NCBI GenBank assembly: GCA_964547105.1
Contig: CAZJLO010000014.1
Span: 1 to 46,948 of the forward strand
Direction of reading: 5' to 3'
Source: RXOA01 sp964547105
GTDB lineage: Bacteria; Bipolaricaulota; Bipolaricaulia; UBA7950; UBA9294
DNA length: 46,948 nucleotides
Part shown: piece after piece, positions 1 through 7,789 of the stretch
Layout: each line of letters opens with the position of its first letter
Numbering within the stretch: position 1 is the first letter of the stretch
Notes under the pieces: generated by a model
Seen by the model: the letters and a program-made list of their open reading frames with translations, nothing else
Told to the model about the DNA's origin: nothing
The model's database searches: none
Program-made: the position numbers and the translations under genes

Positions 1-1320
1 GGACCAGGGTCTCTCGCCATCCTCCTGCCCAAGGGCCCCTTCCACCTCGAAAGACCACTCCGCTGCGGGGGCACGCTCTGCCGTGCTCAGCCCGATGCCC
101 CGGCCGGGATCGAAGCAAGATCCGTGGAAGGACAACGCCATGGATGATGCCCGAGAGATCGCGGTACGGAGCTCGAGGTAGGCGGCTGCGGCGCGGAGAG
201 CTTCCGGGCCGAAGATCACCGTGCCGCCCGCGGTTGCTGTCGTCGGATCGCCCCCGATGATAGCGACTGCGTCGAGCAATGGCACCGAGATGGACAATCG
301 AGCGCGGGTTATCGTAGCGGACAGGAGCGATGTCAATGAGGTCGAAAAGTCGCCGAGCCTCATGGAGATGGACGGAGTCTCGTAGGCGATGAGGAGGGAG
401 GATACGGAAAGAGGTTGGGGGCCGAAGAGGGATTCAAGGCGCAATCGGAACGCTAGCTCGCTATCGCCGACGCTCTTGTCACCACGAATGGAGAGCGAGG
501 TTTGAGGCATCGGAGAGGTGAGGAGCGGGGGAAAGGCTTGAGTCGACTCGATGACCACCTCAATCGGGAAGACGGACGCAATCGTCGATGGAACCCGGCT
601 GGGATCGGGGGGGAGAACGTTAACCTCCACGAAACCTTGCGTCACGTCACCTTCGTAGATCGTGGATCGGGCGACAACGGGAAGGAGGAAACGACCTGGA
701 CTGGCGGAAGCGTCGACGCGGACGGTCACTTCGACCGGGAGGCTCTCCCGCGGAGAGAGCGCAACCACGGTGGGGGACCATTCCACATGAATTCCGATAG
801 GAGGAGAGATCACCAGCTCAACCTGTTCCTGAACGTTGCCGAGATTCGTCACCTCGATCTCGGTCGATGCTGTGTTGCCAGGGAGCGAAGCTACATCGGC
901 CGATTCGAGGAGTAGCCCGGTGGCGGGGAGCACCCGGATTGGTGCGGTGATCCGGAGGCGATCCGACTCGCGATCTGAACCCTCCAGTCCGACCGAGAGG
1001 ACCGGTTCGTAGTCGGAGGCAAGAGCGGCCGTCGGGACGGATAGGGTCACAAACAGGAACGATTCTTCTTGGGCGCCGATTTGCAGCAATGAAGGAACAT
1101 CGAACGCGCGCCAGCCAACCGGAAGCTCGACGCTGATCTCAACCCGAACCGGTGCGGGATCGGTGTTGCGAATCGAGAAGACATGCGTCACGAGCTCTCC
1201 ACCGGCGGTTGACTTGGGTGGCGAGAGGCGCTCGACATCAAGGGCTGTTGCAGTCACGGGAACAATGATCGTCCACACAATCAGCGCCGCGATCATGGGT
1301 CGGACTATCGAACGAAACAT
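1..1320 (-). CDS. Exported Ig-like/beta-rich surface protein, 3' end missing
   Basis: The reading frame is open from an ATG at 1320 to base 1 (440 codons), so the C-terminus lies outside the window. Residues 1-26 look like a Sec signal peptide ending in TATA-LDV. Residues 27 to about 240 read as Ig-like or NEW3-type beta domains (for example VEVTNLGN-like strands), as in COG1470 exported proteins. After about residue 265 the character changes to alternating amphipathic strands with motifs such as RGDKSVGDSELAFRLRLES and MRLGDFSTSLTSLL, which resemble an outer-membrane barrel or an usher-like region. It lies 108 bases downstream of the PapD/Ig-like gene on the same strand, so the two are probably cotranscribed. 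Function is not known. An usher-like role is inferred from context, not from a recognised domain. Confidence 0.6.
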   Translation of the reverse strand, partial: MFRSIVRPMIAALIVWTIIVPVTATALDVERLSPPKSTAGGELVTHVFSIRNTDPAPVRVEISVELPVGWRAFDVPSLLQIGAQEESFLFVTLSVPTAALASDYEPVLSVGLEGSDRESDRLRITAPIRVLPATGLLLESADVASLPGNTASTEIEVTNLGNVQEQVELVISPPIGIHVEWSPTVVALSPRESLPVEVTVRVDASASPGRFLLPVVARSTIYEGDVTQGFVEVNVLPPDPSRVPSTIASVFPIEVVIESTQAFPPLLTSPMPQTSLSIRGDKSVGDSELAFRLRLESLFGPQPLSVSSLLIAYETPSISMRLGDFSTSLTSLLSATITRARLSISVPLLDAVAIIGGDPTTATAGGTVIFGPEALRAAAAYLELRTAISRASSMALSFHGSCFDPGRGIGLSTAERAPAAEWSFEVEGALGQEDGERPWS

Positions 1321-1428
1321 GGCAGCCCAAGGATACACGTCACTCGCGGGTAGCGTGCGGTCGAGATGGTATCGGCTTCGTGCCGTTTGTCTTGTCGGTG
1401 CGATATCGATGACCGTGCGGTGAGGTCG

Positions 1429-2625
1429 TCACCGTATTCGGAACGTCCGCACTCCGCCGGCAAGCTCGCCGCCGCCGTAGTCCACGCTGACAATCGCCTG
1501 GTACACCCCTGGCGGGAGTGCATCGGATCCGAACGACTCGATCGTGGTCAATCGGCCGCTTCCCGGAAGGACCTGAAGATTCTCGGAGATCGCCGTTTGC
1601 ACGATCGTTCCGGCCACATCGACGATCGAAACACTTCCTGTTGCTGTGAGAAGAGTGTTTCCGGTGTTCGCAAAGGCGAACGAGACACGCGGCCCGCTTC
1701 CGGCCCCGGTATCAACAGTTACTGAGGTCACTTCTCCCGCGAGGAGCTCCGTTCCGGGAACGGTGACAAATACCTTGATTGCCGTCCGGTAGATGCTGAC
1801 CAGTTGGGCCCCTTCGACTGATGAGACCGAAGGCTCGGCCATGATGAACACGGCCGACCAAGAAGTGCCGGCTGCGTCTTCCGGTGTGGAGATCGAGAGT
1901 TCGATGGCTCTCTCTTCACCGGGACCAAGCGTGAGTGAAGTCTCATCGACCTCGATCCAGTCGATGTTCGACCGGTTGACGGTCGCAAACCTCCACGCAG
2001 GGTCGCTTCCAGCCTCGTTGACCAACGCGGCGCTCTCGGAGAACACTTCATAGACGGTGAGCGAGGAGCAGGCCGTGTGACAAGTGATGTCCAGAACGAC
2101 GAGAACATCCTGGATGCCGTGCTCGTTGGACCCTGCAGCGATCGTTCTCGTTGCCGTGATCGGAAACAGGTTGGCGGGATCGGACGAGGCAACGAGTTGC
2201 TGCACCGAGGGTGTCGCAACCGGCTGAGGACGATCCGAGGTCAGAGCCCCTTGCCATCCGGACGCCTCGAAATAGTCGACAACCGACAGCTCTGTGAGTC
2301 GTGCGGCCGTGACGCGGTAGCGAATCTCCAGCTTCGTCCCGGCTGGGATCGGTTCCGAGTAGACCCAGCGGGCTCCATGGATCGGGATTCCCCAGTCGTA
2401 GCTTCCATCTGCATTGCGCAGCCACTCACCGCGGCGGATCTCGAGTGTCTCCGGCCGGTCTGTGTCGTTGAGAAGCAGGATCTCGTAGGTCTGCTGCTGG
2501 CCGGAAAGCTGCTCGACATGGAGTGACGCCGGCAAGACCTTGAACGCCAGGCAGGATGCGCTCGAAGCGACAAGGGTCGCCATGGCGACCAGAACAATCG
2601 ACATCCCTCTAAGACCGCGCCTCAT
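1429..2625 (-). CDS. Exported PapD/COG1470-like Ig-fold protein
   Basis: 398 residues from an ATG at 2625 preceded by a GGGGGGAG ribosome-binding site. Upstream in-frame codons back to 2799 are rejected because only this start gives a good signal peptide (about residues 1-27, MRRGLRGMSIVLVAMATLVA then SSASCLA). The mature start, FKVLPASLHVEQLSGQQQTY, resembles the first strands of periplasmic pilus chaperones or DUF916-type Ig domains. A later segment around LTLGPGEERAIELSI and a C-terminal Ig-like region (SFAFANTGNTLLTATGSV) suggest two or three beta-sandwich domains. A -10 TATAAT lies about 40 bases upstream. It is divergent from the riboswitch-led small exported protein, which would fit a chaperone-subunit pair. 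Family membership is by eye and an adhesion role is inferred. Confidence 0.6.
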   Translation of the reverse strand: MRRGLRGMSIVLVAMATLVASSASCLAFKVLPASLHVEQLSGQQQTYEILLLNDTDRPETLEIRRGEWLRNADGSYDWGIPIHGARWVYSEPIPAGTKLEIRYRVTAARLTELSVVDYFEASGWQGALTSDRPQPVATPSVQQLVASSDPANLFPITATRTIAAGSNEHGIQDVLVVLDITCHTACSSLTVYEVFSESAALVNEAGSDPAWRFATVNRSNIDWIEVDETSLTLGPGEERAIELSISTPEDAAGTSWSAVFIMAEPSVSSVEGAQLVSIYRTAIKVFVTVPGTELLAGEVTSVTVDTGAGSGPRVSFAFANTGNTLLTATGSVSIVDVAGTIVQTAISENLQVLPGSGRLTTIESFGSDALPPGVYQAIVSVDYGGGELAGGVRTFRIR

Positions 2626-2661
2626 GGCTCTCCCCCCGATGCTGATTGTAAGGATGGTCCG

Positions 2662-2667
2662 ATTATA
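2662..2667 (-). promoter_or_regulatory. -10 element for the PapD/Ig-like gene
   Basis: On the minus strand this reads TATAAT, 36 bases before the ATG at 2625. No good -35 is visible at the usual spacing. It sits back-to-back with a plus-strand TAGAAT at 2717-2722, so the two divergent surface genes share a short control region. Confidence 0.5.
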
Positions 2668-2691
2668 CGCGGAGGCGGAGGATGCGCCCGG

Positions 2692-2722
2692 TTGTCTAGG
2701 CGCAGCGGAAATGTGGTAGAAT
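2692..2722 (+). promoter_or_regulatory. Candidate promoter of the riboswitch-led gene
   Basis: TTGTCT at 2692-2697 and TAGAAT at 2717-2722 are separated by 19 bases, longer than the ideal 17. Transcription would start about 20 bases before the c-di-GMP aptamer. The -10 is good and the -35 and spacing are weak. Confidence 0.4.
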
Positions 2723-2746
2723 CCATCCGGTGACGTATTCGACGTT

Positions 2747-2827
2747 CCCGAAATGGCAAACCTGCCGCGAGGCAGGGACGCAAAGTTACGGATCTCCATG
2801 ATGGAGACGGCCGGACTACCGAAGGAC
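2747..2827 (+). ncRNA. Cyclic di-GMP-I (GEMM) riboswitch aptamer
   Basis: All hallmark elements appear in order. GGCAAACC is at 2755-2762. The P2 hairpin is CCTGCC-GCGA-GGCAGG at 2761-2776, a perfect 6-bp stem closed by a GNRA tetraloop. GACGCAAAG is at 2777-2785. The P3 hairpin has core TCTCCA-TGA-TGGAGA around 2793-2807. The 3' strand GGCCGGACTACCGA is at 2809-2822. These match the GEMM-I consensus, in which the GNRA loop docks into P3 and the CGCAAAG segment contributes the base that stacks between the two guanines of c-di-GMP. The aptamer abuts the ribosome-binding region (GAAGGA at 2821-2826 and GGTGATC at 2828-2834) and no intrinsic terminator follows, so control of translation is the simplest reading. 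Whether the ligand turns expression on or off cannot be told. Confidence 0.93.
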
Positions 2828-2837
2828 GGTGATCGCC

Positions 2838-3368
2838 TTGAAGCGAGGATTGACAGGAATCATCTGGATCCTCCTCATCATGATCGGCGTCGTCGCAACG
2901 GCGGCGAACACGGACACGTTTGTCTCGTACACCGTCCTCCCGTATGTAACGCTGTCGATTGGGAGTGCCGACTACGCGTCCCACAGCCAGCAAACGCTGG
3001 CCTTCCCGTCACTGACCGACGCAGATTGGGAACGCGGCTATGTAGAGCAGAACGAATCCGTCGATCTCACGGTTGTGGCAAACACATCCTGGACATTGAC
3101 GTCGCAGCTTCTCTCACCGGTCCGATGGATCGGATCCGGCTTGGGTCCCGAACAGAATGCCACCCTCTCTTGGACCGTTCTCCCAAGCGGTGATGCGACC
3201 GATCTCGTGCGTGAAGCGGGGCAGACCCCGCAGATCGTGGCTTCGGGAGATCGCGGTATGCACCAGTTCTCACTTCGGTATCGAGTTGATCTCCAGTCGT
3301 TCGTTGCGGACTCGGCCGGCATCGAAGGCGTTGAGGCGGTCGTTCTTTATACTGTGGTCGCTGACTAG
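2838..3368 (+). CDS. Small exported subunit-like protein under c-di-GMP riboswitch
   Basis: 176 residues. The chosen start is TTG at 2838, because GGTGATC at 2828-2834 matches the anti-Shine-Dalgarno sequence at good spacing. A GTG at 2829 is possible but lies inside that site. The N-terminus LKRGLTGIIWILLIMIGVVA is a signal peptide or membrane anchor. The mature part is beta-rich (FVSYTVLPYVTLSIGSADYA, DLTVVANTSWTLTSQLL) and contains no cysteine, so it is unlike classical disulphide-bonded type 1 pilins. Size and strand pattern recall a pilin or spore-coat-U-like subunit, but I do not recognise a family. With a c-di-GMP riboswitch in front and a PapD/Ig-like gene divergent, a role in surface attachment or matrix is plausible. 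Confidence 0.65.
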   Translation: MKRGLTGIIWILLIMIGVVATAANTDTFVSYTVLPYVTLSIGSADYASHSQQTLAFPSLTDADWERGYVEQNESVDLTVVANTSWTLTSQLLSPVRWIGSGLGPEQNATLSWTVLPSGDATDLVREAGQTPQIVASGDRGMHQFSLRYRVDLQSFVADSAGIEGVEAVVLYTVVAD

Positions 3369-3466
3369 TCGCGGCGATCATCGGAACCTTGGGGGGGGCG
3401 GACGGACCTGCAACGCTGGCGATCCATGTCAACAGGGCCGCTCTCTTGTTCCCGGCCGGAGGACAG

Positions 3467-4144
3467 TCAGGGGAACAGATTCCGGTAAACCGTCTCTTGA
3501 AGCTCCCCCAAACGCTCCAATGCCGTGGCGATTTGGATACGCAATTCGATCGGGAGAGGTTCTTGCCGCCTGTTGCGGATTCTCTCCAGCCGGATCTCCG
3601 GCTGCGGATCATTCAGTCGCTGTTTCTCGTCCAGCGAAACATACCGTAGTGCTTCGCGTGCACGCAGGATCTCTGCGAGGGCCTCTTCCGTGAGATTGAT
3701 CTGGTCCGACAGCTCGCTGAGCGTTGGCAGACGGTCATGCTGCAGGCGAAACATCCTCTCCGCCTCAACAACCTGGCGATTGATGTCCGCGAGCCAATGA
3801 GGTACTTGCGGCAGCGCGACGTGATCGCGCACGTGCTGTCGTATTTCGCCCTTGATCAGGTTCTCGGCGTAGGAGCGGAACGGCTTGCCGTGGGAGAGCT
3901 GCCAGTTGCAGACGGCGCTCAACAACCCGAGATAGCCAGCGCGAACCAGAGCCTCACGAGGGAATCCGGTTGGCGGGAGCTGGTGGTCGACGATCTCTTC
4001 GATCCATGGCATCCCGCCGGCAAGAATCTCTTCTTGGAGCGCATGAGCTTGCGACGGATCTGCAGTCGCCCGGAGCTGCTGCAATAGAGCTTCGAGGTTG
4101 CGAGTTCCGCTGGGATCGTCGTGGCCGGGATTGTGAGCACGCAT
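3467..4144 (-). CDS. Sigma-70-like protein truncated before region 4.2
   Basis: 225 residues from an ATG at 4144, four bases after the stop of the upstream beta-barrel-like gene, so translation is probably coupled. A TTG at 4163-4165 is the longer alternative. Regions 2 and 3 are clear: RAGYLGLLSAVCNWQLSHGK, AENLIKGEIRQHVRDH and PTLSELSDQINLTEEALAEI align with the complete paralogue at 19980-20792. The protein then ends at ELQETVYRNLFP with a stop, exactly where the paralogue continues into its helix-turn-helix (GLFYQGQTQSQVGDSLGISQ). I translated the 3' sequence in the other two frames and found no helix-turn-helix, so this is not a simple frameshift. It may be a decaying sigma gene or a regulator that binds core polymerase or region-2 partners without reading a -35 box. 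Confidence 0.75.
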   Translation of the reverse strand: MRAHNPGHDDPSGTRNLEALLQQLRATADPSQAHALQEEILAGGMPWIEEIVDHQLPPTGFPREALVRAGYLGLLSAVCNWQLSHGKPFRSYAENLIKGEIRQHVRDHVALPQVPHWLADINRQVVEAERMFRLQHDRLPTLSELSDQINLTEEALAEILRAREALRYVSLDEKQRLNDPQPEIRLERIRNRRQEPLPIELRIQIATALERLGELQETVYRNLFP

Positions 4145-4148
4145 GACG

Positions 4149-5351
4149 CTAGAACGAGAGAGCAAACCCGAACATCAATTCGACCAGACCTGACATGTCG
4201 AATCGAACAGACGTCGACAACATGATTCCGGAGAAGGTCATGTTGGCGCGGAGACACTGCTCTTCAAAACCGGTTGCGTCAAAAGCGGTCAGACTGACGA
4301 TCATAGCAGGACCGAGTTCTGCTTCGACCCCGACTTGCAGTCGCTCGAACAGGAACGTCGAATCGAAATCGAGTGCGGTCGTCCACAGGGCGCCAAGGAA
4401 CTCCACTCCCAGTCCGAATCGCTGCGCTTCGAATTGGACAGGAAGAGCAGCCGGAGGCACCGGCGCGGCGAACACGGTGTGCGATGTGAACCGCACTGGG
4501 AACACCTGGAGATCCACCAGTAGATCGATCTTGTCGACTGCGAGGGGAACGTCGAGCGCTAGGGCAAGCAGGAATGCGATCTGAGGGTCGTCGAACTGGA
4601 AGCCAAATTCAATGGTTTGCTTCGAGATGCCAGTCCAAGAAAACTCGGTCGTGCTGGAGAGAAGAAGTCCGAGCGAGGAGAACGTGATCTGGAGATCCTG
4701 CTCCTCGAAGTAGAAACCGGACAGGATAGTGGGATTGGGCGTCTCTTCATCGATACAGAGGCCATCGACATGATCGAGCAGCCCAAGCAGATTTGCGGCA
4801 AGCGGAGTCGCCGAAGCAAGGTGGCTTTCGAGCAAGTCGGTCGCTCCGAATCCGGTCAGAGAGAGAATGGAAACACCGAAGTCGAACGATGTCGTGAGTT
4901 CAAGAATGCCGGCCATGCTGTACACGGCCGGGGGTGCGGCGCTGATGTCAGCGAGAATCAGATCCACCCCCAATGCGATGCCGAGAAACTCCGCGTCCAT
5001 CGCCAGTTGGTTCCACGAGAAGGCCGGATCGAAATCGATCCGTTCCGTGAGCACGATTGCGCCAAGGGCGACGCCGAGAATCAACCGTTGCGATTCGAAG
5101 CCGGACAGGCTGAACTGGGTCTCGGAGGACAGCGAGAACCAGCCGAGTTGTGCCGCAAGCGACAGCTGCGCCGCGATGTCATACGAAAGAGGCGGGACGG
5201 GCGTCAATGAAACGTCAAAGGCAATGGTGCCGTTGAAATCAGCCATCGAAAGCGCAACCGGATCAGCATCGATGTCAGCCCAACCGGCGACACCTACCCC
5301 GGCCACGAGAGCAACGATAGCTGCCCACTTCGCAAAACTACGTGTTGACAT
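4149..5351 (-). CDS. Exported beta-barrel-like protein
   Basis: 400 residues from an ATG at 5351 preceded by GAGGAGG with 8-base spacing. A longer frame to 5378 lacks a better start. Residues 1-25 form a signal peptide (MSTRSFAKWAAIVALVAGVG). The rest is almost wholly alternating polar and hydrophobic strands of 9-12 residues, such as IAFDVSLTPV, TEFSWTGI and TIEFGFQFDD. The last residues, MFGFALSF, end in phenylalanine, as outer-membrane barrels commonly do. Hydrophobic blocks recur about every 25-30 residues, suggesting an internal repeat. No named family is recognised. It immediately precedes the truncated sigma gene and may be controlled with it. Confidence 0.6.
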   Translation of the reverse strand: MSTRSFAKWAAIVALVAGVGVAGWADIDADPVALSMADFNGTIAFDVSLTPVPPLSYDIAAQLSLAAQLGWFSLSSETQFSLSGFESQRLILGVALGAIVLTERIDFDPAFSWNQLAMDAEFLGIALGVDLILADISAAPPAVYSMAGILELTTSFDFGVSILSLTGFGATDLLESHLASATPLAANLLGLLDHVDGLCIDEETPNPTILSGFYFEEQDLQITFSSLGLLLSSTTEFSWTGISKQTIEFGFQFDDPQIAFLLALALDVPLAVDKIDLLVDLQVFPVRFTSHTVFAAPVPPAALPVQFEAQRFGLGVEFLGALWTTALDFDSTFLFERLQVGVEAELGPAMIVSLTAFDATGFEEQCLRANMTFSGIMLSTSVRFDMSGLVELMFGFALSF

Positions 5352-5458
5352 CCTACCAACCTCCTCTTCTCCCGACAAAGCAGCAATCCACCGCCATCAA
5401 GCGTAGCGGGGACCTGACTGCGTCTGCGGGAAACCTGAGAGGCAAGCGCTGTTGGTTT

Positions 5459-5506
5459 GTCCGAAACGGGTGGGACAACTGTCGCGTGTACCACCCGCCT
5501 TCGGAC
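5459..5506. repeat. Long imperfect inverted repeat
   Basis: Arms GTCCGAAACGGGTGG (5459-5473) and CCACCCGCCTTCGGAC (5491-5506) pair with one bulge and one mismatch around a 17-base loop. It lies just after the stop of the DUF1015 gene on the minus strand. No T-run follows on either strand, so it is either a factor-dependent terminator or a regulatory hairpin in the 168-base gap before the beta-barrel-like gene. Confidence 0.55.
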
Positions 5507-5519
5507 GAACGGACCGGGG

Positions 5520-6821
5520 CTAGCGGTCGATTTCCATCTTCGAAAGGATGAGCCCAGTCAGCAGTTTCGAATAGAAGTCCGTCGACTTCTGGGGCATCTT
5601 CTCGTCATGGTCGGCGATGCGGCGGACTTGCTCGGGGGTGGTCGCATTCAACAGAATCAGCATCTGCTCACTGCCGCCGGCGACTTGTGCTTCTCCATCC
5701 TCTGGATCCACTGTGTACGTCAGGTGGGTTTGCTCTTCAAGCGCCTTGGCGTCGATTCCAAGGAGCTGATCGAGGACAGCAGCGTGGAGAATCGATACGT
5801 CGAGTGCTTTGTAGTCGGCGGAGGAAGTCCCGGAAACGACGGCTTCGATATCGGTGGTTTCCGGCAACACGAGCACGGCCCAACGCGCCCCAGTGAAGCA
5901 GGCGAAAGCGTGCTTCATGCGGTTGGCGGCGAGCGTTGCCAGCGCCGCATCGCGGTCTGCGGCATCGACAACGATGAATTCATCGGAAGCACGTTCGAAA
6001 AATGAGCGAAGCCTCTCTTGGGGCACCCCATGCACAAGGCGATGGATCGGACGAATCGTCATCCCGGGTTCATCGATATTGAACAGGGTCATCATTCGGG
6101 CGTCGAAAGATTCCAGCGCCGCCGGTTTCCATCCGCGCTGGTTGCACTCATGCATATATGTGATCGCCGTCTCATATCGATGATGTCCATCGGCAATGTA
6201 GAGCTCCTTGGTCGCCATCGCTTCCTGCACCACGCCGATGACTTGGGGGGATGTGATTCCCCACACCTGATGGAGATTGTCGTCGGCATCCCGGGCTTCG
6301 ATCAGAGGAGTCCTGCCGCGAATCGCCTGCGCGACGGCGGCATCGGCAATGCGCTCGGGGTCCGAGTACAGCATGAAAATGTGGCCGAAATTCGCTTCGG
6401 TCGCCTGCATCAGGCGCAGCCGGTCTTCCTTTGGGCCGCGAAGTGTCTTCTCGTGAGCATGAACACGCTCCGGCTCCAGCCGTCCAAGCGCGATCACCCC
6501 TTTGCGCGTGAACGCCTTGCCGCCGAACGAGTAGGTCTGGTGATAGGCGTAGATCGTCGGCTTGTCATCACGGATCAAGACGCCGCTCTCCAGCCATGTC
6601 CTTAGATGAGCCGCGGCACGGGTGTACACGTTGTCGGTCTCATCGTCGGTTGGTTCTGTGCGCCCCTTGATGATGCGGACGATGTTGTTCGGGTGACGGT
6701 CATAACACGCTTCCTGGACATTCGCGTAGACGCGGTCGTACGGCGGCGCGACCACGTCGCTCATGTCGGCGACAAGCTGCGGATTGTAGCGGATCCCGCG
6801 GAACGGGAGTATCTGAGCCAT
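5520..6821 (-). CDS. DUF1015 family protein in a serine-biosynthesis operon
   Basis: 433 residues, the normal length for DUF1015. The start MAQILPFRGIRYNPQLV and the motif VVAPPYD near residue 24 are typical, as is the central IADGHHRYETA around residue 208. The G-H-H-R-Y motif is reminiscent of the ParB/SerK-type nucleotide-using fold (my inference). It is the third gene of an operon after the class V aminotransferase and serA, 24 bases downstream of serA. DUF1015 genes are often found beside serine-pathway genes. No phosphoserine phosphatase is visible here, so it is a candidate for a step in phosphoserine/serine interconversion. That is a hypothesis from context only. Confidence 0.88.
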   Translation of the reverse strand: MAQILPFRGIRYNPQLVADMSDVVAPPYDRVYANVQEACYDRHPNNIVRIIKGRTEPTDDETDNVYTRAAAHLRTWLESGVLIRDDKPTIYAYHQTYSFGGKAFTRKGVIALGRLEPERVHAHEKTLRGPKEDRLRLMQATEANFGHIFMLYSDPERIADAAVAQAIRGRTPLIEARDADDNLHQVWGITSPQVIGVVQEAMATKELYIADGHHRYETAITYMHECNQRGWKPAALESFDARMMTLFNIDEPGMTIRPIHRLVHGVPQERLRSFFERASDEFIVVDAADRDAALATLAANRMKHAFACFTGARWAVLVLPETTDIEAVVSGTSSADYKALDVSILHAAVLDQLLGIDAKALEEQTHLTYTVDPEDGEAQVAGGSEQMLILLNATTPEQVRRIADHDEKMPQKSTDFYSKLLTGLILSKMEIDR

Positions 6822-6845
6822 TCGTTCTCCTCTCGTTTCGTTATT

Positions 6846-7772
6846 CTACGCGGTCGCCGCGCGGGAAAACTCGATGACAATCGCCGCCGCTTCTGCGCCG
6901 ACCCGTGACTGCGCCTCCTTGGTGGATGCACCGATATGCGGCGTCAGCGAGAGATTGGCTTGGGCGAGCAGAGGCTGATCGTTGGCGGGCGGTTCGTTGG
7001 CGAACACATCGAGCGCGGCGCCGGCGAGCTTCCCTGTGCCGAGGGCTGTGGCCAGTGCGGCTTCGTCGACCACTCCGCCACGGGCGCAGTTGATGAGGAA
7101 TGCACCGTTCTTCATCGCCGCGATCTCGTCCGGCCCGATTGTGGCCCCCCGCACGGGATCGAACGGAATGTGCAGCGACACGAAATCGCTACGGGCGAGG
7201 AGATCCTGAAGATTTGTCATTTCCACTATGCCGGGAACAGGTGATTCCGTAACGAATGCATCGAACGCGAGGATGTTCATCCCAAGGGCAGATGCTTTCT
7301 TCGCCAGAAGCTGGCCGATCCGGCCGATGCCGACGATCCCGAGGGTCTTACCATCGATCTCGACGCCCTTCAACGCCTTCTTCTCCCAGCTTCCTTGTTT
7401 CATCGATACCGTGCCGCGTCCAATGTTGCGAGCCAGCGAGAACATGTGCCCGAGCGCCAGTTCGGCAACCGAGTTCGAGCTGGCACTCGGCGTATTGCGC
7501 ACGACGATTCCTTTGGATTCCGCATAGTCGGTGTCCACATTGTCGAGGCCGACACCGGCACGCACGATCAGCTTCAGGCGACTTGCGGCGTCAATGATCG
7601 GTTGGCGCACCTTGGTGGCGCTACGAACCATGATTGCATCATACGACGGGATTTCGGCGATCAGCTGATCGACCGAGAGGGTGGTCTTCTCATCCACCGT
7701 GAGCCCGGCCTCACGCATTGCCGCAACGGCATCAGCTGCGAGAGGATCGGATACGAGAACTCTGAACGTCAT
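6846..7772 (-). CDS. serA: D-3-phosphoglycerate dehydrogenase, short form
   Basis: 308 residues. It would oxidise 3-phosphoglycerate to 3-phosphohydroxypyruvate with NAD, the first committed step of serine synthesis. The D-2-hydroxyacid dehydrogenase layout is clear. A substrate segment VRSATKV is near residue 50. The nucleotide-binding GIVGIGRIGQ is near 145. The catalytic Arg lies in NCARGGVVDE, the Glu in the LDVFANEPP region and the His in LTPHIGAST. The C-terminal ACT regulatory domain of long SerA forms is absent, so feedback inhibition through ACT is not expected. It lies 17 bases after the aminotransferase gene. Another 2-hydroxyacid specificity cannot be excluded, but the neighbours favour serA. 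Confidence 0.9.
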   Translation of the reverse strand: MTFRVLVSDPLAADAVAAMREAGLTVDEKTTLSVDQLIAEIPSYDAIMVRSATKVRQPIIDAASRLKLIVRAGVGLDNVDTDYAESKGIVVRNTPSASSNSVAELALGHMFSLARNIGRGTVSMKQGSWEKKALKGVEIDGKTLGIVGIGRIGQLLAKKASALGMNILAFDAFVTESPVPGIVEMTNLQDLLARSDFVSLHIPFDPVRGATIGPDEIAAMKNGAFLINCARGGVVDEAALATALGTGKLAGAALDVFANEPPANDQPLLAQANLSLTPHIGASTKEAQSRVGAEAAAIVIEFSRAATA

Positions 7773-7789
7773 GGCATTCTCCTTCCGGC

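Noticed and set aside
502..915. Plus-strand open frame of 137 codons, and similar frames throughout
   Set aside because: It is antisense to a well-formed exported protein, with no ribosome-binding site and low-complexity composition; such shadows were left out.
2625..2799. N-terminal extension of the PapD/Ig-like protein to 2799
   Set aside because: It would read through the divergent promoter and riboswitch region and bury the signal peptide; ATG 2625 has a good ribosome-binding site.
3370..3470. Frameshift or sequencing error restoring the sigma region 4.2 helix-turn-helix
   Set aside because: All frames after the stop were read; none encodes a helix-turn-helix resembling the paralogue. 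The run of eight G at 3391-3398 is too far downstream to matter.
5352..5458. Riboswitch-like leader before the beta-barrel-like gene (contains ACAAACC and GACGCAG on the minus strand)
   Set aside because: Elements are in the wrong order and spacing for GEMM and no paired P2/P3 helices form.
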